Origin: Gillisella taibaishanensis
GTDB lineage: Bacteria; Pseudomonadota; Alphaproteobacteria; Rhizobiales; Rhizobiaceae
Assembly: GCF_001938985.1 (NCBI RefSeq)
Contig: NZ_MKIN01000022.1
Coordinates: 868,001 to 932,000 of the forward strand
Reading direction: 5' to 3'
DNA: 64,000 nucleotides
The translations under genes were made by a program, and so were the position numbers. The notes under the pieces are model-generated. The model did no database searches. It saw nothing but the letters and a program-made list of their open reading frames with translations, and was not told the DNA's origin. Below, piece after piece: positions 55,209 through 63,865 of the stretch (positions within the stretch are counted from its first letter, which is position 1; the number at the start of each line of letters is the position of its first letter).

Positions 55209-55784
55209 ATGCGTAAAATCCTCATCATCGCCCTCTTGCTGGCAGTGGCAAGCTGCGCCCGGCCTCCGAGCCAGATCCGCAATGCCTGCGCGATCTTCGA
55301 GCAGAAGGATGGCGCCTTCGACAATTGGAAACGCGCGGCCCGTTCGGCCGAGCGCGAATACGGCGTGCCCGTGCCCATCTTGATGGCGACCATCTATACC
55401 GAATCCAGCTTCCGCGCCCGCGCCCGTCCGCCCCGGCGCTACATTCTCGGTTTCATTCCCTGGAAGCGTGTTTCGACTGCCTATGGCTATTCGCAGGCAC
55501 TGGACGGCACCTGGAACCGCTATCAGCGCGAAACCGGCCGCTATCTGGCCCGGCGCACCAATTTCGCCGATGCCGTGCGCTTTATCGGCTGGTATCACTA
55601 CCAGAGCCATCTCAGAAACGGCATTCCCTTCTCACAGCCCTATAACATCTACCTGGCCTATCATTCCGGTCAGGACGGCTACAGCCGCGGCGCCTATCGC
55701 GCTCGCCCGGAAGCGCTCGCCGGCGCCAAGCGCTTCGCCGCCATTGCCGCCATGTATGCCGACCAGATGCGCCGCTGCCCTTGA
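55209..55784 (+). CDS. SLT-domain lytic transglycosylase-like lipoprotein
   Basis: 191 residues from ATG at 55209 (AAGAGG upstream). Lipoprotein signal MRKILIIALLLAVASC with Cys16 as lipid anchor. The lysozyme-like domain has its catalytic Glu in ILMATIYTESSF (about 70-80), followed by AYGYSQALDGTWNRY, the usual lytic transglycosylase pattern, and a late YNIYLAYHSG. It should cut peptidoglycan strands in the periplasm. Smaller than most soluble transglycosylases. Confidence 0.88.
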   Translation: MRKILIIALLLAVASCARPPSQIRNACAIFEQKDGAFDNWKRAARSAEREYGVPVPILMATIYTESSFRARARPPRRYILGFIPWKRVSTAYGYSQALDGTWNRYQRETGRYLARRTNFADAVRFIGWYHYQSHLRNGIPFSQPYNIYLAYHSGQDGYSRGAYRARPEALAGAKRFAAIAAMYADQMRRCP

Positions 55785-56178
55785 GGGGCGGCGGTGACGG
55801 GCGGACTTGGGGCTTGGTTTAAGGGCAGCCGACCTGAAGGCTGCGTAACGGCGAAAGCCTAGCGATGTCACGTACCTGCCATAAAAAACCTGTCGAGAGC
55901 GGCGGCAGTAGACGCCACATCCAGCTGGCTTGTCAGGGAAAATACGGCACCATAGCTACTCGGTGAGGCTTTGCTCTTACACAAGAGCGAGATTAACGGG
56001 CCGAATACGTATCATGATCACGCTTGAGATAAAGAAAACCCGCACGGGCTGTCAGCAACCGTGCGGGTCTAATTCATCATCTAGCGGAACGCTTATGGCA
56101 ATTAGCCGCTACCGGAAGCATTCCATACAGGGGAAAAAGCGACTTAGTTGCGCTTAAAAGCCACCGTTACCAGCCGCC
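55785..56178. other. 394-base intergenic region between convergent genes
   Basis: It holds a copy of CTTGTCAGGGAAAA (55929-55942), a small hairpin GCTCTT-ACAC-AAGAGC near 55972-55987 and the terminator at 56038-56068. No gene is evident. Confidence 0.5.
56035..56068 (-). terminator. Terminator of the Tim44-domain gene
   Basis: ACCCGCACGG pairs with CCGTGCGGGT (10 base pairs, 11-base loop). On the minus strand the stem is followed by TTTTCTTT. It lies 110 bases past the stop at 56179. Confidence 0.7.
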
Positions 56179-57180
56179 TCACGGAGACTGGATAGCGGAG
56201 ATGCTCCAGCCGCTGCCGGGGCGGCGCACGAAGGTCCAGATCTCGACCGACTGCTGCGGATGCACGGCGTCACCATCGACGATCGCACCACTATTGCGGT
56301 CACGCATCACGTCGATCGCTTCATAGCGCATGGCGACAGTAGCGTAATCCACAGGGCCTTCGCGCCAGGCTTCGGCAAGGTCGCCCTGCAGCAGGCGCAC
56401 GTCATGCACCTCGTTGCGCAGGCCCTTGGTGGCGTGTTCGCTCAGTTCCTCGGCAAGATAGGACATAGCTTCCGGCGTGCAGATCCGGCGCAGGGCCGAG
56501 TAATCCTCGGCGCCATAGGCGCGCTGCATCTCTTTCAGCAGCTCCTCGAAAGTTGCGAAATCCTTCTGACCGATGCCAACGTCATCCGTGCCTGACTTGA
56601 CGACAGCGGGCGCAACGCCAGCCGGCTGCTGGCCAGCGCCGAAAGCTCCACCGGAGCCGATCTTCGGGACCGAGAAACCACCGAAGCCGGAGCCCTGCGG
56701 CGGCGGGCTGGACGGGGACGCATCACTGCGCGACGTGGGGCCGGCATAGGAGGACGCGGTGCGGCGACCAAAGAAACGCATGGCCAGCATGATGGCGCCA
56801 CCGATCAGCAGCAGCTGGAACAGCATGCCGAACATGCCGGCCGCCCCGCCGAAGCCGCCGCCGAGCAGCATGCCGAACAAGCCACCCATCAGCAGGCCGC
56901 CCATCAAACCGCCGCCAAGCCCACCAAACAGGCCGCGCGAAGGGGCCGGCTGCTGATATCCTGGCGAGTTCACGCCACTATTGGGCGTCATGCTGCGCTG
57001 AATGGGTGCTGCCGTTGTCGGTGCCGTGCTTGTCGTTGGCGGCGCCGTATAGGTGCGCGTGCCGCGGCTGCCGAAACTGCTAGAGCTGCCGGCCCGCCGG
57101 GCCTCTGCGAAATCGACGGCCGACACTGTTACTGCCAGTCCGATTGCGACGATGCCCAAGATCCTGCCTGCTTTGCCCAT
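56179..57180 (-). CDS. Tim44-like domain membrane protein
   Basis: 333 residues from ATG at 57180 (GGAGAGAGGA upstream). N-terminal signal or anchor (about 5-25), a Ser/Thr/Pro-rich stretch, then a glycine-rich hydrophobic region (about 85-135, repeated GGLMGGLLMGG) that probably spans the membrane. A linker leads to the C-terminal Tim44/MBA1-like domain (about 205-333; KDFATFEELLKEMQRAYGAE, RRICTPEAMSYL, final WSISAIQ). In alphaproteobacteria such proteins lie in the inner membrane, with a suggested part in protein translocation or envelope upkeep. Single gene. Confidence 0.85.
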   Translation of the reverse strand: MGKAGRILGIVAIGLAVTVSAVDFAEARRAGSSSSFGSRGTRTYTAPPTTSTAPTTAAPIQRSMTPNSGVNSPGYQQPAPSRGLFGGLGGGLMGGLLMGGLFGMLLGGGFGGAAGMFGMLFQLLLIGGAIMLAMRFFGRRTASSYAGPTSRSDASPSSPPPQGSGFGGFSVPKIGSGGAFGAGQQPAGVAPAVVKSGTDDVGIGQKDFATFEELLKEMQRAYGAEDYSALRRICTPEAMSYLAEELSEHATKGLRNEVHDVRLLQGDLAEAWREGPVDYATVAMRYEAIDVMRDRNSGAIVDGDAVHPQQSVEIWTFVRRPGSGWSISAIQSP

Positions 57181-57302
57181 AACATCCTCTCTCCAAAATG
57201 CCCTTTTGGGGGCGTTACCATGCATATGGCGATGGCAGACAAGGATTTTAAGGGCAGGACCGGCGAAAAGCGACCAGCTCCACCGACAGGCTTGAGCAGA
57301 GG

Positions 57303-57437
57303 TTAATTATGCATCAGCACCAGCCGGATCGATGCCGCAACGGCACCGACCACGGCAACACCGGCGATCCAGAAGATCGCGAACCACAGGAGCTTCTGCT
57401 TGACGGTCTTCGGTTCGCTGACCTCGTCTTGCGTCAT
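57303..57437 (-). CDS. DUF2474 small subunit of bd-type oxidase (CydX-like)
   Basis: Only 44 residues. Translation gives MTQDEVSEPKTVKQKLLWFA, then IFWIAGVAVVGAVAAS and IRLVLMHN: a short polar start and one membrane helix. This is the DUF2474 pattern, found after cioAB/cydAB genes, and the equivalent of CydX, which stabilises the haem sites in E. coli. Its ATG overlaps the cydB stop by one base (TGATG), so it is translated together with it. Confidence 0.85.
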   Translation of the reverse strand: MTQDEVSEPKTVKQKLLWFAIFWIAGVAVVGAVAASIRLVLMHN

Positions 57438-58441
57438 CAATGATATCCTTCTTCCGGATCGATCTTGCCCCTGAATACCCAGTAGGCATAGGTCGTATAG
57501 ATCAGAATGACCGGTACAAGGATAGCCGCCCCGACCAGAAGGAATTTCAGGCTGGTATCGGGTGCAGCCGCCTCCCAGATCGTGACCGAAGCCGGCACGA
57601 TATAGGGATAGAAGCTGATGCCGATACCGACATAGCCGAGCACGAACAGGCCGAGCGAGGCAACGAAAGGCAGCCAGTCACGCCCATCGCGCAGGCCCCG
57701 GAAGATCAGGTAGAGGCAGGCAAGCACCAGAGCCGGCACGACGAAAGAGAACACCGCCGTGGGCAGGCTGAACCAGCGATCGAGATAATGCGGCTTCAGC
57801 CAAGGCGTCCACAGGCTGAACACGCCCATGGCGCCAACCGTCAGCACGGCAGACAGCAGCGCATAGCGCTGGGCCTGGTCGCGCAGCGGCCCCACGGTCT
57901 TGAACACCAGCCAGGTGGCACCGAGCAGAGTATAACCGAGCACCAAGGCGACACCGGTGGCGATGGAAAACGGCGTCAACCAGTCCCACCAGCCGCCGGC
58001 ATAGGCGCGGTCGACAACCGGGATGCCTTGAACCAGCGCGCCGAGCGCCACCCCTTGCGAAAAGCCCGCCACCAGCGAACCGCCGGTGAAGCCCACATCC
58101 CACACACCCTTCCAGCGCCGTGTGCGCCAACGATACTCGAAGGCGACACCGCGAAAGATCAGGCCCAGCAGCATCAGGATAATCGGCATGTAGAGCGCAG
58201 GCAGGATGGTGGCATAGGCCAGCGGAAACACCGCCAGCAGCCCGCCGCCACCCAGCACCAGCCAGGTCTCGTTGCCGTCCCAGACCGGGGCGACCGAGTT
58301 CATCATCTGGTCGCGGTCATGCTCGCTCTTGAAGAAGGGAAAAAGCAGGCCGACGCCAAGATCGAAGCCGTCGAGAATGACATAGGCCAGCACCGCAAAG
58401 GCGATGATCGCAGCCCAGATGAAGGCGTAATCAATGGGCAT
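57437..58441 (-). CDS. cydB: Cytochrome bd ubiquinol oxidase subunit II
   Basis: 334 residues from ATG at 58441 (AGGAGG upstream); the start overlaps the cydA stop by 11 bases. It is an eight- to nine-helix membrane protein; YVILDGFDLGVGLLFPF near the start and VWDGNETWLVLGGGGLLAVFP near residue 60 are the family hallmarks. It is short, as in the cyanide-insensitive CIO branch. With CydA it reduces oxygen with ubiquinol without pumping protons. Confidence 0.96.
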   Translation of the reverse strand: MPIDYAFIWAAIIAFAVLAYVILDGFDLGVGLLFPFFKSEHDRDQMMNSVAPVWDGNETWLVLGGGGLLAVFPLAYATILPALYMPIILMLLGLIFRGVAFEYRWRTRRWKGVWDVGFTGGSLVAGFSQGVALGALVQGIPVVDRAYAGGWWDWLTPFSIATGVALVLGYTLLGATWLVFKTVGPLRDQAQRYALLSAVLTVGAMGVFSLWTPWLKPHYLDRWFSLPTAVFSFVVPALVLACLYLIFRGLRDGRDWLPFVASLGLFVLGYVGIGISFYPYIVPASVTIWEAAAPDTSLKFLLVGAAILVPVILIYTTYAYWVFRGKIDPEEGYH

Positions 58442-59861
58442 GGGAGCCTCCTTTGCCACTCATATGCGGACCCGGATGCTGAGCTGGCCCGGGCGTGATG
58501 CCGGCCGAGCGCAGCGGTGCATCGCCGATTTCAGGCGTCGGATCGCGCGGCAGGCGCGCCATCAGCCGCAGGATGTAGAAGGTCCCTGCCCCGAAGACGA
58601 AGAAATAGACGATGATGAAGGCGATCAGCGAGGTCGCCACCGCAGGTGCTGCAATCGGCGAATGCGATTGCGCCGTCAGCAGATGACCGTAAACCGTATA
58701 AGGCTGGCGGCCAACCTCCGTGGTGATCCAGCCGCTCAGCACCGCGATGAACCCGGCCGGACCCATGGCAAGCGCTGCGCGATGCAGCCAGGCATTGCTG
58801 GTCAGCGTACCGCGATAACGCGCCCAGAGGCTCCAGAGCCCGAGGCCCAGCATGGCGAAGCCAAGGCCGACCATCACCCGGAAGGACCAGAACAGCACCG
58901 CGACAGGAGGCTGCAGCTCAGGCGGCACCGTATCGAGGCCGGCAAGCGGCGCGTTGAGATCGTGCTTCAGGATCAAACTCGACAGCTTCGGCACTTCGAT
59001 TGCGTAATCGATCCGCTTTTCGGCGGGATTTGGAATGCCGAACAGGATTAATGGCGCGCCATCGGGATGGCTGTCGTAATGACCTTCCATGGCCATGACC
59101 TTGGCCGGCTGATGTTCCAGCGTGTTCAAGCCATGCGCGTCACCAGCAAAGATCTGGATCGGCGCGACGACGGCAACCATGCCCATGGCCATGGAAAACA
59201 TCATGCCTGCCCGGCGCGGCGCGGTCTTGCGCAAGAGGTGCCAGGCGCCGACCGCACCAACCACAAGCGCCGTGGTGAGATAGGCGGCGAGAACCATATG
59301 CACGAGGCGATAAGGAAAGGATGGGTTGAAGATCACCGCCCACCAGTCGAGCGGAATGAACTGGCCCTTGTCATTCATGCCGAACCCGGCTGGCGTCTGC
59401 ATCCAGGAATTGACGGCGAGGATCCAGGTAGCCGAAATCAGCGTGCCGAAGGCAACCATGCAGGTGGCAAAGAAATGCAGCTTAGGTCCAACCCGCTGCA
59501 AGCCAAACAGCATGACCCCGAGAAAACCTGCCTCAAGGAAGAAGGCCGTCAGCACCTCATAACCCATCAACGGCCCGATGACCGGCCCGGCCTTGTCTGA
59601 AAACACCGACCAGTTGGTGCCGAATTGATAGGACATGACGATACCGGAGACGACGCCCATGCCGAAGGCAACGGCGAAGATCGTCTTCCAGAAATTGAAC
59701 AGCTCGAAATAGACCTCGTTCTTCGTGCGCAGGTAAAGCCCGTTCAGCACGGCGAGATAGCTGGCCAACCCGATGGAGAAAGCCGGAAAGATGATGTGGA
59801 AAGACACCGTGAAGGCGAATTGCATCCGGGCGAGAAGGACGGCGTCGAAGTGATCGAACAT
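58431..59861 (-). CDS. cydA: Cytochrome bd ubiquinol oxidase subunit I (CIO type)
   Basis: 476 residues from ATG at 59861 (GGGGGAG upstream). It binds haems b558, b595 and d: His near residue 20 (SFHIIFPAFSIG), a middle His/Met region, and GRQPYTVYGHLLTAQSHS near residue 395, the CIO-type signature. The Q-loop is the short form. First gene of a cydA-cydB-DUF2474 operon; the enzyme serves low-oxygen or cyanide/sulfide-stressed respiration. Confidence 0.96.
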   Translation of the reverse strand: MFDHFDAVLLARMQFAFTVSFHIIFPAFSIGLASYLAVLNGLYLRTKNEVYFELFNFWKTIFAVAFGMGVVSGIVMSYQFGTNWSVFSDKAGPVIGPLMGYEVLTAFFLEAGFLGVMLFGLQRVGPKLHFFATCMVAFGTLISATWILAVNSWMQTPAGFGMNDKGQFIPLDWWAVIFNPSFPYRLVHMVLAAYLTTALVVGAVGAWHLLRKTAPRRAGMMFSMAMGMVAVVAPIQIFAGDAHGLNTLEHQPAKVMAMEGHYDSHPDGAPLILFGIPNPAEKRIDYAIEVPKLSSLILKHDLNAPLAGLDTVPPELQPPVAVLFWSFRVMVGLGFAMLGLGLWSLWARYRGTLTSNAWLHRAALAMGPAGFIAVLSGWITTEVGRQPYTVYGHLLTAQSHSPIAAPAVATSLIAFIIVYFFVFGAGTFYILRLMARLPRDPTPEIGDAPLRSAGITPGPAQHPGPHMSGKGGSHAH

Positions 59862-60008
59862 GACAGTTGCACTCCCCCAAAACCGGATCTGCATCTGCAT
59901 CAGGCAGGGAAGATCCGTGTTTAAGCAAAGATAGAACAGCCCGCACCGAGATCAATGCGACAAGCCGCCATGCGACATCTTGACGGATATCAAGCTGCGA
60001 AGCGACAT

Positions 60009-60047
60009 GAAAAAGCCCGGCGAGGATTTCTCCTGCCGGGCTTCTTT
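60009..60047 (-). terminator. Terminator of serA
   Basis: AAGCCCGGC pairs with GCCGGGCTT (9 base pairs); on the minus strand the stem ends in TTTTT, 24 bases past the serA stop. On the plus strand it ends in CTTCTTT, so it may work both ways. Confidence 0.85.
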
Positions 60048-60070
60048 AACATCAAGGCTTTTGAGGCCGC

Positions 60071-61666
60071 TTATTCGACCGCGAAGGTCAGAAGCCGGGC
60101 CTGCTTGATCGCCGGGTTGGCGGTCAGCTGGTCAAGCACAGCCTGTTCGACCGGGCCGTCGACATAGAGAAGCGCGATGGCGTCGCCCGACTCTTTTTCA
60201 CGGCCAAGCTGGAAGTTGGCGATGTTGACGCCGGCATTGCCGAGCGTGGTGCCCATGAAGCCGATCATGCCGGGCACGTCGGTGTTGGAAATGTAGATCA
60301 TATGCGGGCCGACATCGGCGTCGAGATTGATGCCCTTGATCTGGATGAAGCGCGGCTTGCCGTCGGAGAATACGGTACCGGCAATCGAGCGGGTCTGCTT
60401 TTCAGTGGTCACCGTCAGCTTGATATAGCCGTCATAGACACCTGTCTTGTCGCGCTTGACCTCAGAAAGGACGATACCCTTTTCCTTGATCATGATGGGC
60501 GCGGAGACCATGTTGACATCCGACACCTGAGCACGGATCAGGCCGGCCAGCAGCGCAGACGTCAGCGCCTTCGTGTTCATCGTGGCCGTCTGGCCGTCAT
60601 AGAGGATCTCGATTTCCTTGATCGCACCATCGGTGACCTGACCGACGAAAGCACCGAGAACATCGGCAAGCCGGATGAACGGCTTCAACAGCGGTGCTTC
60701 CTCAGCGGTGATCGACGGCATGTTGATCGCGTTGGAAACGGCACCCTTGACCAGGTAATCCGACATCTGCTCGGCGACCTGCAAAGCGACATTTTCCTGG
60801 GCTTCGGTGGTCGAAGCGCCCAGATGCGGGGTGCAGACCACGTTTGGCAGGCCAAACAGCGGGCTCTCGGTGGCAGGCTCGACTTCGAACACGTCGAAAC
60901 CGGCACCGGCGACATGACCGGACTTGATGGCTTCGGCAAGCGCTGCCTCATCCACCAGGCCGCCGCGGGCGCAGTTGATGATGCGGACGCCGGGCTTGGT
61001 CTTGGCGAGGTTTTCCTTGCCGAGAATGCCGCGGGTCTTGTCGGTCATCGGTACATGCAGGGTGATGAAATCGGCCTGGGCGAGCAACTCGTCCAGCTCG
61101 ACCTTCTTCACGCCCATTTCCTGGGCGCGCTCAGCCGACAGGAAGGGGTCATAGGCGATGACATGCATGCCAAGGCCAATGGCCTTCTTGCAGACGATAC
61201 CGCCGATATTGCCGGCACCGATAACGCCCAGCACCTTGCCGGTGATTTCGACGCCCATGAACTTCGACTTTTCCCACTTGCCGGCCTGGGTGGAGGCATC
61301 GGCTGCGGGCAACTGGCGGGCAACAGCGAACATCAATGCAATCGCGTGTTCGGCGGTCGTGATCGAATTGCCGAACGGCGTGTTCATCACGATGATACCG
61401 CGACGCGAAGCAGCCGGAATATCGACATTGTCGACGCCGATACCAGCGCGGCCGATGACCTTCAGGTTGGTGGCGGCAGCGATCAGCTTTTCCGTGGCCT
61501 TGGTGGCCGAGCGGATGGCCAGACCATCGTAATTGCCGATGATTTCGGCAAGCTTGTCCTTGTCCTTGCCGAGTTTCGGCTGGAAATCCACTTCAACGCC
61601 GCGATCGCGGAAGATCTGGACGGCGGTTTCCGACAATTCGTCGGATACGAGAACGCGAGGTGCCAT
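60071..61666 (-). CDS. serA: D-3-phosphoglycerate dehydrogenase
   Basis: 531 residues, the long form. It oxidises 3-phosphoglycerate with NAD, the first step to serine. NAD loop VIGAGNIGGI (about 147-156), substrate Arg in NCARGGLVDE (Arg near 237), catalytic Glu in the AGFDVFEVEP strand and His in CTPHLGASTTEAQ. The intervening domain (about 320-450) and C-terminal ACT domain (about 455-531) are typical of regulated forms. ATG at 61666 with GGAGG. Follows serC by 83 bases with a hairpin between. Confidence 0.97.
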   Translation of the reverse strand: MAPRVLVSDELSETAVQIFRDRGVEVDFQPKLGKDKDKLAEIIGNYDGLAIRSATKATEKLIAAATNLKVIGRAGIGVDNVDIPAASRRGIIVMNTPFGNSITTAEHAIALMFAVARQLPAADASTQAGKWEKSKFMGVEITGKVLGVIGAGNIGGIVCKKAIGLGMHVIAYDPFLSAERAQEMGVKKVELDELLAQADFITLHVPMTDKTRGILGKENLAKTKPGVRIINCARGGLVDEAALAEAIKSGHVAGAGFDVFEVEPATESPLFGLPNVVCTPHLGASTTEAQENVALQVAEQMSDYLVKGAVSNAINMPSITAEEAPLLKPFIRLADVLGAFVGQVTDGAIKEIEILYDGQTATMNTKALTSALLAGLIRAQVSDVNMVSAPIMIKEKGIVLSEVKRDKTGVYDGYIKLTVTTEKQTRSIAGTVFSDGKPRFIQIKGINLDADVGPHMIYISNTDVPGMIGFMGTTLGNAGVNIANFQLGREKESGDAIALLYVDGPVEQAVLDQLTANPAIKQARLLTFAVE

Positions 61667-61717
61667 GACGAGGCCTCCAATGAGAGTTCGTTTGTAACGA
61701 TCAGGAATGAGAAGAAA

Positions 61718-61739
61718 GGTTCCGCCACAGGGCGGAACC
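61718..61739 (-). promoter_or_regulatory. Hairpin between serC and serA
   Basis: GGTTCCGCC pairs with GGCGGAACC (9 base pairs, 4-base loop) and on the minus strand is followed by TTTCTTCTC, a weak terminator tail. It lies 10 bases past the serC stop and could reduce serA relative to serC, or protect the serC mRNA end. Confidence 0.6.
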
Positions 61740-61749
61740 GAAAAATGCT

Positions 61750-62928
61750 TTACGCCGCAGCCTTGGCAAGCGTCGCCTTCTGCGTCTGGTAAGCCCAGGT
61801 CAGCCAAGGCATCAGCGCCTGCATGTCGGCGGTCTCGATCGTCGCACCTGCCCAGATACGCAGGCCAGCCGGCGCATCGCGGTAAGCACCGATGTCATAG
61901 GCCACGCCCTGCTTTTCCAGAAGCGTTGCAATGCCCTTGGCAAACGCGGCCTGCTCTTCGGCAGGCAGTGCCAGAACCTCAGGATCGGCAATGGTCAGGC
62001 AAACAGACGTGTTGGAGCGGGTCTCGTCAAGCTGCGCAAGGTTGGCGATCCAGTCATTGGCAGCCACGAAATCGAAGATCACCTTGGCATTGGCATCCGC
62101 ACGCGCAATCAGCGCATCCAGGCCACCCAGCGACTTTGCCCAGTTCAAGGCATCGAGATAGTCTTCGACGCAGAGCATCGAAGGCGTGTTGATGGTTTCG
62201 CCCTTGAAGATGCCTTCGATCAGCTTGCCGCCAGAGGTGAGGCGGAAAATCTTCGGCAGCGGCCAGGCCGGAGCATACGATTCAAGACGGGCAACCGCAC
62301 GGGGGCTGAGGATCAGCATGCCGTGACCGCCCTCGCCGCCCAGAACCTTCTGCCAGGAGAAGGTCACGACGTCGAGCTTGGAGAAATCCATTTCCTGCGC
62401 AAAGGCAGCAGAGGTTGCATCGCAGATGGTCAGACCCTTGCGATCAGCAGGAATGAAATCGGCATTGGGAACGCGAACGCCTGACGTGGTGCCGTTCCAG
62501 GTGAAGACCACATCGCGGTCGAAATCAACATCAGCGAGGTTTGGCAGCAGGCCGTAATCGGCATTGAACTTGCGAATATCGGCAAGCTTGAGCTGCTTGA
62601 CGACGTCTGTGACCCAGCCGGCACCGAAGCTTTCCCAAGACAGCATGTCGACGCCACGCTCACCGAGCAGCGACCACAGCGCCATTTCAACGGCACCGGT
62701 GTCAGAAGCGGGAACGATACCGATGCGGTAATCGGCGGGAACCTTGAGGATTTCGCGGGTCAGGTCGATGGCCAGCTTCAGCTTGTCCTTGCCGACCTTG
62801 GCGCGGTGCGAACGACCGAGCGGGGCATCAGACAGCGCGTCGAGCGACCAACCGGGGCGCTTCGAGCAAGGGCCAGACGAAAAATGAGTGTTTGCCGGAC
62901 GTGCGGCGGGGGCGAGAATCTCAGCCAT
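61750..62928 (-). CDS. serC: Phosphoserine aminotransferase
   Basis: 392 residues, the alphaproteobacterial type. It transfers the amino group from glutamate to 3-phosphohydroxypyruvate with pyridoxal phosphate; the PLP lysine is in [16 protein letters not shown] (near residue 200). [13 protein letters not shown] at the start and [19 protein letters not shown] near 75 are family signatures. First gene of the serC-serA operon; a conserved-looking leader is just upstream. Confidence 0.97.
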   Translation of the reverse strand: MAEILAPAARPANTHFSSGPCSKRPGWSLDALSDAPLGRSHRAKVGKDKLKLAIDLTREILKVPADYRIGIVPASDTGAVEMALWSLLGERGVDMLSWESFGAGWVTDVVKQLKLADIRKFNADYGLLPNLADVDFDRDVVFTWNGTTSGVRVPNADFIPADRKGLTICDATSAAFAQEMDFSKLDVVTFSWQKVLGGEGGHGMLILSPRAVARLESYAPAWPLPKIFRLTSGGKLIEGIFKGETINTPSMLCVEDYLDALNWAKSLGGLDALIARADANAKVIFDFVAANDWIANLAQLDETRSNTSVCLTIADPEVLALPAEEQAAFAKGIATLLEKQGVAYDIGAYRDAPAGLRIWAGATIETADMQALMPWLTWAYQTQKATLAKAAA

Positions 62929-62929
62929 A

Positions 62930-62980
62930 ATCAGATACCCTTCCAGGTAATTAGCCTCTCGTTGGGGAGAGGTGTCCCGC
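62930..62980 (-). ncRNA. serC leader RNA motif (probable)
   Basis: Read on the minus strand, GCGGGACACCTCTCCCCAAC, then GAGAGGCTAATTACC, then TGGAAGGGTATCTGATT precede the serC ATG. Hairpin 1 is CCTCTC/GAGAGG (62955-62972) and a second short one is TACC/GGTA. Position, order and spacing agree with the serC RNA motif described upstream of alphaproteobacterial serC-serA operons; the identity is recalled, not searched. The second stem is near the ribosome binding site (GGAAGGG). Confidence 0.6.
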
Positions 62981-62985
62981 CGCTG

Positions 62986-63014
62986 TTGCTATTCGAGTTT
63001 GATATTTCCGTCAA
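62986..63014 (-). promoter_or_regulatory. Promoter of serC
   Basis: On the minus strand TTGACG (63014-63009) and TAGCAA (62991-62986) are 17 bases apart, a good sigma-70-type pair; transcription would begin at about 62979, giving a leader of about 50 bases. Confidence 0.65.
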
Positions 63015-63232
63015 GCGACTTTTATCGGCCTGCAACCGACAACGCGGCATCCAACAAAAATGTGATCCACAACCCATGGGCGATCTTGACCGAGATCAAA
63101 TGGGATTGCCGGAGCCTCTGGCAGGATCATGGCGAACCGAGATCAAGCCCCCAGGGCACCTTCAGGAAAAGCGAGTCGGCGCTCTGGAAAATACGTCAAA
63201 GCAGCCGCTTAACGCAAAGGACATACACCGCC

Positions 63233-63865
63233 ATGACGACCGAAACCATTTCCCCGGCACCCACAGCCAGATCCGGCATTGCACAACCGTCGGCGGCCCA
63301 GACCAGGGACACGAAAGCGCCTCGGCTGATCCTGCCGTTCATGGAAAAATTCTATTCCGGCTTCGCGGAGCCGCTGGCCTTCACGGCCTTCCGTGTGGCG
63401 ATCGGTGCCATGCTGGTCATCGAGGGCTACCCGAAGATCATGGCGCCGATGGCGCAGATCGGCTTTGTCGAAAACCTCGGCTTTTATCCCGGCTGGCTCT
63501 GGTCACCGATGCTGGCCGCCATTCAGTTTTTCGGCGGCATCCTGATTGTCCTGGGGCTGTTGACCCGGCCGGTGGCGCTGGCCAATGGCGTGATGCTGGC
63601 AATCACGCTCTGGTTCCATGTGCATTTTCCGTACGGCCATGCCTTCCTGACCCCTGATGGCATCGCCGCCCTGAAGGCAGGCAGCGGGTTCTTCACGCCC
63701 GAGGCTGCCAAGCGACTGGCCGACGGGGGAACCGCTTTCCTGGAACAGGTTCAGAGCAAGGCCGAGATTGCCTCGCTGTTCTGGACCGGCGGCGCGTTGT
63801 TTTACGCGGCCTTTGGCGGCGGCGCGCTGTCGCTGGACAGGGTGTTAATCAAGCGCGAGTTCTGA
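63233..63865 (+). CDS. DoxX-family membrane protein
   Basis: 210 residues from ATG at 63233 (AAAGGA about a dozen bases upstream). After a polar N-terminus of about 30 residues come four membrane helices with PLAFTAFRVAIGAMLVIEGYPK (helix 1) and FFGGILIVLGLLTRPVALAN, the DoxX hallmarks. Between helices 3 and 4 a 60-residue insert (about 135-195, HAFLTPDGIAALKAGSGFF) is unusual. Relatives partner quinone or thiol oxidation enzymes; the role here is not known. Confidence 0.88.
   Translation: MTTETISPAPTARSGIAQPSAAQTRDTKAPRLILPFMEKFYSGFAEPLAFTAFRVAIGAMLVIEGYPKIMAPMAQIGFVENLGFYPGWLWSPMLAAIQFFGGILIVLGLLTRPVALANGVMLAITLWFHVHFPYGHAFLTPDGIAALKAGSGFFTPEAAKRLADGGTAFLEQVQSKAEIASLFWTGGALFYAAFGGGALSLDRVLIKREF

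Noticed and set aside
60302..61792. 496-codon plus-strand frame opposite serA
   Set aside because: Antisense artefact of serA; no ribosome binding site or family features.
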